Assembly: GCF_913055835.1 (NCBI RefSeq)
Contig: NZ_CAJXKQ010000026.1
Coordinates: 1-58,971, forward strand
Source of the DNA: an uncultured Marinobacter sp.
GTDB lineage: Bacteria > Pseudomonadota > Gammaproteobacteria > Pseudomonadales > Oleiphilaceae
Length of the DNA: 58,971 nt
Reading direction: 5' to 3'
Notes under the pieces: model-generated
What the model was told of the DNA's origin: nothing
The model's database searches: none
Seen by the model: only the letters and a program-made list of their open reading frames with translations
Shown here: positions 27,642 through 36,241 of the stretch, piece after piece
Numbering within the stretch: the first letter of the stretch is position 1
Layout of the letters: each line of letters opens with the position of its first letter
Made by a program: the position numbers and the translations under genes

Positions 27642-28742
27642 ATGAAAAACAATAACGTCAGAAAGTCAGGCTTAGCCATTGCCATGGCAGCAGCCATGGG
27701 GGCCAGCACCGGAGCCAGCGCCGCTGTTGAGCTGTATAACCAGGACGGCACAAGCTTTTCCGTGGATGGCTACTTCAATGCCTTCTACGTAAACCGTGAC
27801 GACAAGCAGAACGACGTTCGCGATTCCCGCATCAAGATGGGCTTCCTGCCGAACACCATCGGCTTCAATTTCAGCAAGGACATGGGTGATCTGACCCTGG
27901 GTGGACGGTCCTCGTTCTGGACCACCATCAATGACAGTCTTGATTCACCCACAGACACCGCCATCGACGTGCGTCAGTTCTACGCCACGGTAGACGGCGA
28001 TTTTGGTCAGGTGTTGATTGGTAAGGACTTTGGCCTGTACGCCCGATCCAATATTTTCCTGGACGAGATCCTGATGGGCTTTGGTTCTCCGGGTGTTGCC
28101 GGCGGTGTTTCCTTTGGCAATATCCGCGCGGGCTACCCTTATCCGACACCCTCAGCCCAGATTACCTACCGCTCGCCTGATATGAGTGGCCTCAAAATCG
28201 CGGCCGGCGTGCTGGATCCCGCTGACACGGTAACCGGCGCCAACGATGAAAACTCAGCGCCCCGCTTCGAGTCCGAGGTAACCTATAACGCCAACCTGAA
28301 CGACGTGGCCCTGACCGGCTGGGTGAACGGCCGTTATCAGTCTGCCGAGAACGGCACCACCACCGTCGACAGCACGGGCCTTGGCTACGGCATCAAGGCA
28401 TCGGTCGCTGGACTGACTCTGGCCGCTTCCGGTTTTACCTCCAAGGGTGATAACCCGGTTCTGATCGGCAATGGCCCGGTGACGGAGGACGATGCAGACG
28501 GCTTCCTGGTTCAGGGCTCCTATGCCTTCGGTGCCAATCGTGTGGTGCTTTCCTACGGTGAAACCGATGCGGAAATCCTGAATCTGGAAACCGAGAGCAC
28601 AACGCTCGGGTTCTTCCATGATGTAAACAGCAACTTCAAGCTGGTTGCCGAGTACAACATGTACGAAGACAACAACCGCACCACCGGTGCAACCACCACT
28701 GAGGCGGACACCATCGCCCTTGGCGCCATCGTGATGTTCTGA
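27642..28742 (+). CDS. outer-membrane porin
   Basis: A 366-residue porin with a signal peptide ending in STGASA and a mature part rich in alternating beta strands. It ends with an aromatic C-terminus (LGAIVMF), needed for outer-membrane insertion. FSVDGYFNAFYVNRDDK and YATVDGDFGQVLIGKDFGLY resemble general gammaproteobacterial porins. It precedes the NosP gene by 128 bp, so it may have a role in alcohol uptake for the PQQ system, but this is only context. Confidence 0.85.
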   Translation: MKNNNVRKSGLAIAMAAAMGASTGASAAVELYNQDGTSFSVDGYFNAFYVNRDDKQNDVRDSRIKMGFLPNTIGFNFSKDMGDLTLGGRSSFWTTINDSLDSPTDTAIDVRQFYATVDGDFGQVLIGKDFGLYARSNIFLDEILMGFGSPGVAGGVSFGNIRAGYPYPTPSAQITYRSPDMSGLKIAAGVLDPADTVTGANDENSAPRFESEVTYNANLNDVALTGWVNGRYQSAENGTTTVDSTGLGYGIKASVAGLTLAASGFTSKGDNPVLIGNGPVTEDDADGFLVQGSYAFGANRVVLSYGETDAEILNLETESTTLGFFHDVNSNFKLVAEYNMYEDNNRTTGATTTEADTIALGAIVMF

Positions 28743-28870
28743 GCACTGCCCGGCGTTGCGGGTGGCAGGAGTCCCCTCGCAGCGCCGGTTTGTCTAAGAC
28801 TAAAGTGCCGGTTTGCCTGAATGGGAACCGGCAGCGCCACCAGGCATTGATTCAGGAGGTAGTTTAATCA

Positions 28871-30151
28871 ATGGCTTACGATCATTTTGGCGCGCCTATT
28901 AAAAGCACTGAAGTCGCATTGGCTGCGTTTACGGATGCCGTAGAATCGGTGAAAAGTCATCCGTTTTCGGGAACTGCGTTTATGAAGCCAGCGACGACCC
29001 TGCCTGCGGTCCGGGTAGCGAGCTCCAGTGTTCGCGATCCGATGTTGGCCGCCACCAATCTCGCCAGCCAGCTCAGCCACGAGCATCTTGGCTGCGTGCT
29101 GTTCTTCTGTTCTGCGGAATACGACCTGGGCCGGCTCGGCAGTGCCCTTGAGCACAGCTTCCAGGGCGTGCGGGTTTGCGGATGTACGTCCGCCGGCGAG
29201 ATCACGCCGGAGGGTTACGGACGTGGATGCATCACCGCCATCGGCTTTGACAGTCGCTATTTTGCCATCGATTGCGCGCTGATCCGGGAGCTGGACCGAT
29301 TCACCCTTCAGGATGCCCAGGGCGTGATTGACGGCTTGCTGTCTACCTGCCGCGATGCCCGGCTGGCGCCCGTCAAGGGTAATACCTTTGCCATTACACT
29401 CCTGGACGGCCTGTCGAGCCGTGAGGAGCTGGTACTGGCAACGCTCAACTCGGCCCTTGGCACCATTCCCCAGTTTGGCGGTTCTGCCGGCGATGACGAA
29501 CGTCTGGCCAATACCCATGTTTTTTATGATGGCCAGTTCCATACCGGAGCCGCCACGGTGTTGCTGGTAAACACACCGCTGGATTTCCGGGTGTTCTCCA
29601 CCCACCACATGGTGGAGCGCAGCGAGAAGCTGGTAGTCACCAGCGCCTGCGCTGAAAGCCGCACGGTATACGAGCTCAATGCCGAGCCGGCAGCGGATGC
29701 GTATGCCCGGGCCGTTGGCGTGGATGTCGAGGCTCTGGATCGCAAGGTCTTCGCGCTGCGGCCCATGGGAGTGAAAATCGGTGGCCATTATTTTGTCCGC
29801 TCGGTACAGCGGGTGAACCCGGACAAGAGTCTGACTTTCTATTGCGCCGTGGAAACCGGAATCGTGATGACAGCCATGGAGCCGGAGTCCCTGCTGGACA
29901 GTGTTCGTACCCAGATAGAAGCCGCAGAACGGGTTGTGGGGCCACCTCTGGTGACCATCGGCTGCGATTGTTTCCTGCGCAGGCTGGAGGCTGAACTGAC
30001 CGGCGAGGTGGAAGCGGTCTCGCAGTTCCTCCGCCACCACAATGTGATTGGCTTTAACACATACGGCGAGCAGTTCGACGGTATGCACATCAACCAGACG
30101 TTTACGGGGGTGGTCATTGGCCAGCCTGATGTCCGTTCCGGACAAGATTGA
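28871..30151 (+). CDS. nosP: FIST-domain sensor, NosP-like
   Basis: Cytosolic FIST protein of 426 residues. The N-terminal FIST domain includes GCVLFFCSAEYDLGRLGSAL and VRVCGCTSAGEITPEGYG, and the C-terminal FIST_C includes IGCDCFLRRLEAE and GFNTYGEQFDGMHINQTFTGVVIG. NosP is a heme-type NO sensor that inhibits its partner kinase NahK. The kinase gene here overlaps the end of this one by 23 bp, the same pairing as PA1975/PA1976 in P. aeruginosa. A strong AGGAGG lies before the ATG. Confidence 0.88.
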   Translation: MAYDHFGAPIKSTEVALAAFTDAVESVKSHPFSGTAFMKPATTLPAVRVASSSVRDPMLAATNLASQLSHEHLGCVLFFCSAEYDLGRLGSALEHSFQGVRVCGCTSAGEITPEGYGRGCITAIGFDSRYFAIDCALIRELDRFTLQDAQGVIDGLLSTCRDARLAPVKGNTFAITLLDGLSSREELVLATLNSALGTIPQFGGSAGDDERLANTHVFYDGQFHTGAATVLLVNTPLDFRVFSTHHMVERSEKLVVTSACAESRTVYELNAEPAADAYARAVGVDVEALDRKVFALRPMGVKIGGHYFVRSVQRVNPDKSLTFYCAVETGIVMTAMEPESLLDSVRTQIEAAERVVGPPLVTIGCDCFLRRLEAELTGEVEAVSQFLRHHNVIGFNTYGEQFDGMHINQTFTGVVIGQPDVRSGQD

Positions 30152-32390
30152 AGCGCCCGTTGAAGACGAGCGGGACCGGCGAATCGCCGAGCTAGAGGCC
30201 GAGAACGAGCGCCTCAAGCGGATTCGCGATGCCCTGATTGTTCGGGTGGAGTCTGGCGCTGCCCACAAGCCAGAGCCTTATGCCGCCTTCGAGCACTCGG
30301 TGGTGCTGGCGGAGCAGGTGCGTGAGCGCACCGAGGCCCTGAATCTGGCCATGGAGGAGCTCAAGGGCAGCAACAAAGCCCTGAACCGGGCCAGGGAAGA
30401 GGCGGAGACCACCCGCCAGCGACTGAACGATGCCATTGAGAGCATTGCCGATGGGTTCGTGCTGTTCGATAACTGGCACTGCCTGATCCAGAGCAACAGC
30501 CGCTTCCGGAGCTACTGGCGCCATGCCGGTGTTGAACCGCCGGGCCAGGGTACCCGGATTTCAGAGGTGAAGCGCCGGGCGGTGGCCTGCGGTCTTGTGC
30601 TTGAAGAACACAGCCATCCGGATTCGGAAGGCGTGGTGTTTCTGCTGACCAACGGTCGCTGGGTTCAGGTGACCGAGAGACCAACCCGGGAAGGCGGGTT
30701 GGTCGTGCTCTACTCCGACATCACCGATGTGAAGAACAGTGAAATGGCCCGGCGGATCAAGGCCCTGGAAGAGAGCGAGCGGTGGATCCGGGTGGTGACT
30801 GACCACGTTCCGGCGCTGATTGCCTACATCGGGGCCGACATGACCATTCAGTTCTGCAACAAGGTCTATGCCTCCTGGTACGGACGTAAAGGCGAGTCGC
30901 CACTGGGCAAACGCCTCAACGAGGTGCATTCGCCCGAATTCTATCAGCGCCTGCTTCCCCAGATTCTTGATGTCATGGACGGCCACAACGTCACCTTCGA
31001 ATTCGAGGAGACCGGGGAGCAGGGTGAGGTGCGCCACATGCTGCGCTCCTACGTCCCGAACTTTGATGAGCAGGGCGATATCATCGGTTTCTTCGTGCTG
31101 ATCCGCGACATCACCGACCGCCGCAAGACTGCTTTGGCGCTGGAACAGGCCTATGACAATCTGGAACGCCGGGTGAAGGAACGCACCGCAGCCCTGACCG
31201 GCCTGAACAACCAGCTGCGCCAGGAAATCACCGAGCGGGCGGCGGTAGAGGCCCGGCTTCGGGATGCCAAGCTGGAGGCGGAAAGGGCCAATCTTTCGAA
31301 AACAAAGTTCCTGGCTGCCGTCAGCCACGACTTGCTGCAGCCTCTGAATGCCGCAAGGTTATTCACCAGTGCGCTGCTGGAGCAGTCGTTCGGGCCCAAG
31401 GCTGAAGGCCTGGTTCGGTCGGTCAGCACCTCTCTGGATGACGTCGAGAACCTGCTGGGCACCCTGGTGGATATTTCCAAGCTCGATGCCGGCGTGATCA
31501 AACCGGACGTCACCGCCTTTGACCTGCGGGATCTGCTCAACAACATCGCCCGGGAATTCCGGCAGATGGCCATGGCCGAGGGGCTGCAACTGGACTTTGT
31601 TTCCAGCTCCGCGATTGTGGAGTCAGACTCCCAATTGCTGGCCCGGATCCTCCGGAACTTCCTGACCAACGCCATTCGCTATACCGGCAACGGCAGAGTT
31701 CTGCTCGGCGTTCGTCGACAAAAGGACCATGTGCTGTTGCAGGTGTGGGATACCGGCCCGGGTATTCCCGAAGACAAACTCACCGAGATCTTCCAGGAAT
31801 TCAAGCGTATTCGCCCCGCCGGCTCACAGCCTGACAAAGGCCTGGGACTTGGCCTGGCCATCGTGGACAAGATATCCCGCATGCTTGGACACGAGGTGAC
31901 GGTGAATTCCATCGAGGGCAGGGGATCAGTCTTCAGTGTTCGGGTCCCGGTCGGCAAATTGAAGCCGCGGCAACCGACGGCCGACCAGAACCGGGCCGTG
32001 TCTTTCGATAGCGGTCTGGGCGGAGCCCGGATCTGGGTGATCGACAACGACCAGTCTATCTGCCAGGGCATGAAAACCCTGCTCGAGGGTTGGGACTGCC
32101 AGGTGGTGACTGCTGTGTCCCTGGAGGATCTGGAGCGCCAGCTCGATCCGGCCAGCAGTGCGGTGGACCTGATTCTGGCGGACTACCATCTGGACAACGA
32201 TGAAAACGGCGTGGATGTTGTGGCGGAGATCAATGGCCGACGGAGATGCCCGGCGCCGGTGGTGATGATTACGGCTAATTACACCAACGAACTCAAGCAG
32301 CACATCCGTGAGCTTGGGCACCTGTTGATGAACAAGCCGGTGAAGCCCCTTAAGTTGCGCAGTGCGCTGAGTCACCTGCTCAGAAGCTGA
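30129..32390 (+). CDS. hybrid sensor histidine kinase, NahK/ErcS'-like
   Basis: A 753-residue soluble hybrid kinase. In order: N-terminal coiled coil (residues 10-100), PAS (about 100-205), second PAS (about 215-340), coiled coil, HisKA with the phospho-acceptor His400 in AVSHDLLQPLNAARL, HATPase (NAIRYTGNG, DTGPGIPEDKL, GLGLGLAIV), and a REC domain with Asp685 in LILADYHLDN. There is no membrane segment. The ATG at 30129 lies inside the nosP stop region, so the pair is coupled. Its orthologue in P. aeruginosa sits in the exa alcohol-oxidation cluster, as here. Confidence 0.9.
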   Translation: MSVPDKIEAPVEDERDRRIAELEAENERLKRIRDALIVRVESGAAHKPEPYAAFEHSVVLAEQVRERTEALNLAMEELKGSNKALNRAREEAETTRQRLNDAIESIADGFVLFDNWHCLIQSNSRFRSYWRHAGVEPPGQGTRISEVKRRAVACGLVLEEHSHPDSEGVVFLLTNGRWVQVTERPTREGGLVVLYSDITDVKNSEMARRIKALEESERWIRVVTDHVPALIAYIGADMTIQFCNKVYASWYGRKGESPLGKRLNEVHSPEFYQRLLPQILDVMDGHNVTFEFEETGEQGEVRHMLRSYVPNFDEQGDIIGFFVLIRDITDRRKTALALEQAYDNLERRVKERTAALTGLNNQLRQEITERAAVEARLRDAKLEAERANLSKTKFLAAVSHDLLQPLNAARLFTSALLEQSFGPKAEGLVRSVSTSLDDVENLLGTLVDISKLDAGVIKPDVTAFDLRDLLNNIAREFRQMAMAEGLQLDFVSSSAIVESDSQLLARILRNFLTNAIRYTGNGRVLLGVRRQKDHVLLQVWDTGPGIPEDKLTEIFQEFKRIRPAGSQPDKGLGLGLAIVDKISRMLGHEVTVNSIEGRGSVFSVRVPVGKLKPRQPTADQNRAVSFDSGLGGARIWVIDNDQSICQGMKTLLEGWDCQVVTAVSLEDLERQLDPASSAVDLILADYHLDNDENGVDVVAEINGRRRCPAPVVMITANYTNELKQHIRELGHLLMNKPVKPLKLRSALSHLLRS

Positions 32391-32398
32391 GATTGCCG

Positions 32399-32626
32399 AT
32401 AGGTGTCGGATTACGGCTTTGCCTAATCCGACCTACGGGGGGACTGCGGTTGAAGATGGGTGTCGGGTTACGGCTGCGCCTAACCCGACCTACACTCTGC
32501 TCGAAACGTAGGTCGGATGAGCCAGAGGCGTAATCCGACAACCAGACCTACGCGGGGTGAGCTTGAAAGGTTTGTAGGCCTGGAAAAGTAGGTCGGATTA
32601 GCCAACGGCGTAATCCGACAAACGGG
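32399..32626. repeat. cluster of four REP-like palindromes
   Basis: Two copies of tgtcgg(a/g)ttacggc...taa(t/c)ccgacctac at 32404-32436 and 32461-32493 are followed by two in the opposite orientation at 32508-32540 and 32588-32620. Each copy is a hairpin. The cluster fills the gap between the convergent kinase and response-regulator genes and may end transcription both ways. A fifth copy lies at 36057-36087. Confidence 0.85.
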
Positions 32627-32631
32627 CCAAC

Positions 32632-33405
32632 TTACCGCTTCAAATACTGACTGAAATCCACATCACTGGCAGACAGAATCGCCTGAACCCGGTTGTGCAC
32701 CCCGAGCTTGCGCAGAATGGCCGAGACGTGGGCCTTCACCGTGGTTTCTGCGATGTTCAGGTTATAGGCAATCTGCTTGTTGGATTCGCCCTTGGACATG
32801 CGCTCGAGCACCAGCAGCTGCCGACGTGTCAGTGAGTTGAGCAGCTCCGGTGAAATCGGATTGTCTTCATGGCGGCTGCGCCGTGTATTGCTTTCCTTGC
32901 CGGTGCGGATGATGTCCGAGGGCAGGTAAACATTGCCATTCAGGATCTGCTGGATGGCTTCGGTCATCTGGGCCCGGGGCGAGGACTTGGTAATGAAGCC
33001 GCAAGCTCCATAAGTAATGGCCTGCAGCACCACCTGTTTGTCTTCCTCGGCAGAGACAATCACCACCGGAATGGTCGGGGCTTCGTTGCGCAACGTGATC
33101 AGGCCGTTAAGACCATGCATGCCGGGCATGTTCAGGTCCAGCAGGATCAGGTCCAGATCGTCGTTCTCGCGAGTGATCTCCAGGGCACTGTCCAGATCGT
33201 CGGTTTCGATGATCTCGCTGCCTTCGAAACCAGAAGCGATCACACTGCTGATGGCCTCACGAAACAGTGGGTGGTCGTCGGCAATCAGAATCTTGTAAGC
33301 CGGCTCCATGGATGGGTCTACCTGTTTGTTTTCAGTATCGGGGATGGCTTCCGAATCATGATAGCGGTTTTCGGAAGAGAGTGCGGCATCGAGCTCGTTC
33401 AGCAT
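32632..33405 (-). CDS. erbR: LuxR-family response regulator, ErbR/AgmR/PedR1-like
   Basis: A 257-residue regulator: REC domain ([14 protein letters not shown], phospho-Asp in [13 protein letters not shown], Lys in FITKSSP) and a C-terminal GerE/LuxR helix-turn-helix ([43 protein letters not shown]). The ATG at 33405 has GGAGG at ideal spacing; the frame stays open upstream. The orthologue AgmR/ErbR controls ethanol oxidation genes in P. aeruginosa, and PedR1 does so in P. putida. Its partner may be the adjacent hybrid kinase. Confidence 0.9.
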   Translation of the reverse strand: MLNELDAALSSENRYHDSEAIPDTENKQVDPSMEPAYKILIADDHPLFREAISSVIASGFEGSEIIETDDLDSALEITRENDDLDLILLDLNMPGMHGLNGLITLRNEAPTIPVVIVSAEEDKQVVLQAITYGACGFITKSSPRAQMTEAIQQILNGNVYLPSDIIRTGKESNTRRSRHEDNPISPELLNSLTRRQLLVLERMSKGESNKQIAYNLNIAETTVKAHVSAILRKLGVHNRVQAILSASDVDFSQYLKR

Positions 33406-33523
33406 GGCGGCCTCCTTTGCAGAGAATCGCCGGAGTCGGGCCGATCCTCTGTTTATTATTGTGATGGTTTCATTACACGCCATCTTGGTCTCGGGTTGAA
33501 TGCGACCATCGCACCAAAAAACA

Positions 33524-33541
33524 GGCACCAAAGTACTATTC
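33524..33541 (+). promoter_or_regulatory. shared upstream motif, site A
   Basis: GGCACCAAAGTACTATTC, 33 bp before the ABC binding-protein gene and upstream of the divergent erbR. It matches site B at 40039-40056 at 15 of 18 positions. Its function is inferred only from recurrence. Confidence 0.45.
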
Positions 33542-33573
33542 TTGCCGGGCTGCGGGCTTCGTATCGTGAGGCC

Positions 33574-34596
33574 ATGTGCCTACAACCAACAAAAACGCCA
33601 GTCTCTCAACCCTCTTTTGCCGGTCGCTGGATCAAAAAGGGAGTGGCCGCCCTGGTGTGCCTTATCCTAAGTCTCGCAGGTGGTGCTCAGGCGGTGGAGA
33701 GAGCCTCGGAGCTGCCCGTGCTGTCCATAAGCGTGTTGGAGTTTGGCACAGCTCACTGGGAGCTCGACCACATCCTGCATCGGGGACTGGATCGGGAGAA
33801 TGGCTATCGGCTGGATCTGAAACCGGTGGCCAACTTGCCGGCCTCCAGGCTCGCGGTCACCAGCGGTTCGGTGAATGGCGCCGTGGCCGACCTGCTTTGG
33901 GCGCAGTCCCGGTTCCAGGCAGGAGCGCCCTACCTTTATGTGCCTTTTTCATCCCAGATCGGCGATATCGTTGTCGCTGACGCGTCTCCGATCCAATCGG
34001 TAGCAGATCTGGCGGGCAAACGAATCGGTGTCGCCGGCGGGCCGGATAGCAAAGGCTGGATACTGCTCCAGAAAGTCGCAGAGCAGCAGGGTATCAACCT
34101 CGCGGAATCTGCCCAGCTCCAGTTTGCTGCTCCGCCGCTGCTCAGCCAGGCTCTCAAACGGGGACAGGTAGACGTGATCGTCACCTACTGGCATTTCGCA
34201 GCCCGGCTCCGGGGTGAGGGCGGCTGGCGGTCGGCGTTCAGTATGGCCGATCTGCTCACAGAGCTGGATCTGGATCGGAGCCTGCCGGTGCTCGGATATG
34301 TGTTTCCAGAACGTTGGGCGCGAGAGCATGGCCCCCTGATTGATGGTTTCGCAGCCTCCTTGCAACAGGCCAAAGCCGAGCTGGCGGATAGTGAATCACC
34401 CTGGCAACGCTTGCGTCCCCTGATGGGTAATCCTGAGGAAGGCGTGTTCACGGCCTTGCGAGAGGGCTTTGTCGCCGGTACGCCTGCTCCACAAACAGAC
34501 CAGCGTATTGCAGACCTGCAGCGTTTGATGGCCCTCACGGGTGCCGATCCGGACCGCCTGATGCCCGCCAATCTGTTTTACCGGAGCCAACCGTGA
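33574..34596 (+). CDS. ABC transporter substrate-binding protein, NitT/TauT type
   Basis: A 340-residue periplasmic binding protein with signal peptide [20 protein letters not shown]. The mature part resembles the NMT1/SsuA group: [23 protein letters not shown], and [26 protein letters not shown]. The ATG at 33574 has GTGAGG before it, and the frame is open far upstream. The permease and ATPase follow with overlapping ends, so all three make one importer. The substrate is unknown; its place in the alcohol-oxidation locus suggests a cofactor or substrate role. Confidence 0.85.
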   Translation: MCLQPTKTPVSQPSFAGRWIKKGVAALVCLILSLAGGAQAVERASELPVLSISVLEFGTAHWELDHILHRGLDRENGYRLDLKPVANLPASRLAVTSGSVNGAVADLLWAQSRFQAGAPYLYVPFSSQIGDIVVADASPIQSVADLAGKRIGVAGGPDSKGWILLQKVAEQQGINLAESAQLQFAAPPLLSQALKRGQVDVIVTYWHFAARLRGEGGWRSAFSMADLLTELDLDRSLPVLGYVFPERWAREHGPLIDGFAASLQQAKAELADSESPWQRLRPLMGNPEEGVFTALREGFVAGTPAPQTDQRIADLQRLMALTGADPDRLMPANLFYRSQP

Positions 34597-35369
34597 AAGG
34601 CCGCGCCGGCCGGCCGCCGCTCTGGAGCTACTGGGTAGTTCTGCCCTCGTTTGTCCTGCTCTGGGCGCTGACGGCCTGGCTGCTTCAGACGTCCCTGCTG
34701 CCAACGCCTCTGAATGTGCTGGATACCCTGATTCGCGAATCGGCGTCTGGTGAACTCTGGCATCATCTGGGCGCTACCCTGGCCCGCGTGCTGGTCGCGT
34801 TTGTTCTGGCCATGGCCATTGGCACCGCCATCGGCATCGTGATGGGCCGTTCACAAACCACCAATGCCCTGTTCGACCCCTTGCTGGTGCTTTTGCTCAA
34901 CCTGCCGGCGCTGGTGACCATCATCCTGATGTACGTGTGGTTTGGCCTGGTGGAAGTGGCCGCGGTGATGGCGGTGGTGATCAACAAGGTCCCCAACGTG
35001 GCGGTGACGGTTCGAGAGGGCGCCCGCAGCCTCGACCACCGGCTTGAGGAAATGGCCACCGTTTACGAGTTCACCCGCTGGCAACGGTTGCGTGAAGTGT
35101 GGGTGCCGCAGCTGTTTCCCTACCTCATGGCTGCCACCCGGGGTGGTCTCGCCCTGATCTGGAAGATTGTCCTTGTAGTGGAACTGCTGGGCCGCTCCAG
35201 TGGCGTCGGCTTCCAGCTGCATATGGCGTTTCAGGTATTCGATGTGGCCGCCATTCTGGCCTACAGCCTTGCCTTTATTGCCGTCGTCCAATTGATTGAA
35301 CTGGCCATTCTGCAGCCTATTGAGCGCCGATCCAGCCGCTGGCGCCAGCCGGAGGCCGCCCATGCTTGA
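34593..35369 (+). CDS. ABC transporter permease, NitT/TauT type
   Basis: Membrane component of 258 residues with about six helices and the BPD_transp_1 EAA-type loop (EMATVYEFTRWQRLREVWVPQLFPYLMAA). It overlaps the binding-protein gene by 4 bp (ATGA) and the ATPase gene by 8 bp. It resembles SsuC/TauC permeases. It forms the channel for the binding protein just upstream. Confidence 0.9.
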   Translation: MKGRAGRPPLWSYWVVLPSFVLLWALTAWLLQTSLLPTPLNVLDTLIRESASGELWHHLGATLARVLVAFVLAMAIGTAIGIVMGRSQTTNALFDPLLVLLLNLPALVTIILMYVWFGLVEVAAVMAVVINKVPNVAVTVREGARSLDHRLEEMATVYEFTRWQRLREVWVPQLFPYLMAATRGGLALIWKIVLVVELLGRSSGVGFQLHMAFQVFDVAAILAYSLAFIAVVQLIELAILQPIERRSSRWRQPEAAHA

Positions 35370-36033
35370 GCTAAGAATCGCGGGCCGTGATTTCGGCCAG
35401 CCGGTACTGGGGGAGGTCTTCACAACCATAGAACGAGGCGACCGCATTTGCCTGCTGGGGCCTTCGGGTATCGGCAAGACCACACTGTTGAATGCCATTG
35501 CTGGTCTGGATAAATCGGTGCCAGAGAGCGCCGTTATCGGCCGGGACCAGCTCCGGGTGGGCTACCTGTTTCAGGAGCATCGCCTGCTGCCATGGCGGAC
35601 TTTAAAAGCCAATCTCAGGCTCGTTGGTGCCAGCGATGACGAGGCCGGGAAATTGCTGAGTCAGGTTGGCCTGGCCGGCTACGGCCATTATCTCCCTGAC
35701 CAACTGTCACTCGGTATGGCCCGAAGAGCCGCCCTTGCCCGCTGCCTTGCGGTGAAGCCCGACTTGCTCTTGCTGGACGAGCCGTTTGCCTCGCTGGATC
35801 CTGTGATGGCGGGTGAGCTCAAGGCGCTGATTGCTGGGATTCTGGATTCGCGTCCGGAGATGGCGATGATCTGCGTTACCCATGATGGCGGTGATGTAGA
35901 GATATTGGCGAACCGCCTGTGGTATCTCGACGGCAAGCCTGCGCGACTGCAGTGGGACAATGCATTGGCAGAACCTGGGCTGGTCGATGGGCTTCTTGGG
36001 CGGCTTCGTGATCTGGATTTGACGGGCTCTTAG
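35362..36033 (+). CDS. ABC transporter ATP-binding protein, NitT/TauT type
   Basis: A 223-residue ATPase with Walker A GPSGIGKTT, a Q-loop VGYLFQEHRLLPWRT, the signature region LSLGMARRAALARCL (a variant of LSGGQ), Walker B LLLLDEPFASLDP and H-loop CVTHDGGD. The signature loop departs from LSGGQ, which is unusual and worth noting. The ATG at 35362 overlaps the permease end. Short for the family but complete. Confidence 0.88.
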   Translation: MLELRIAGRDFGQPVLGEVFTTIERGDRICLLGPSGIGKTTLLNAIAGLDKSVPESAVIGRDQLRVGYLFQEHRLLPWRTLKANLRLVGASDDEAGKLLSQVGLAGYGHYLPDQLSLGMARRAALARCLAVKPDLLLLDEPFASLDPVMAGELKALIAGILDSRPEMAMICVTHDGGDVEILANRLWYLDGKPARLQWDNALAEPGLVDGLLGRLRDLDLTGS

Positions 36034-36056
36034 GTTGATCGAGGGTGTCCGCAGTC

Positions 36057-36087
36057 TGTCGGATTACGCTTTGCTAATCCGACCTAC
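36057..36087. repeat. REP-like palindrome, isolated copy
   Basis: tgtcggattacgctttgctaatccgacctac, the same family as the cluster at 32399-32626, located 24 bp after the ATPase stop. Confidence 0.8.
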
Positions 36088-36117
36088 CTGTGTTGGCGGT
36101 TTGCACGGAGTATGTGT

Positions 36118-36229
36118 GGTCAGCGGGGAGAAGGTTTCCAAAACTGTGCGGAGCCAGGGATGGCGGAGCCCAAGCGTCACAGGGATGTGCCGTAAGGAGC
36201 GTGTTTTGGAAACCTTCTCCGCGCTGACC
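36118..36229. repeat. dispersed hairpin element, complete copy 2
   Basis: 27-bp arms (ggtcagcggggagaagg..., one mismatch) enclose a conserved region with tgtgcggagcc, gatggcggagcc and ggagcgtgttttgg. The arm sequence differs from copy 1 outside tttccaaaac, yet still pairs with itself. It lies between the convergent ABC operons. Confidence 0.85.
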
Positions 36230-36241
36230 ACTGGCACCAAA

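Noticed and set aside
28868..30268. Long antisense frame (about 466 codons) across the FIST gene
   Set aside because: The plus strand encodes a full FIST protein with a strong ribosome-binding site; the antisense product shows no domain.
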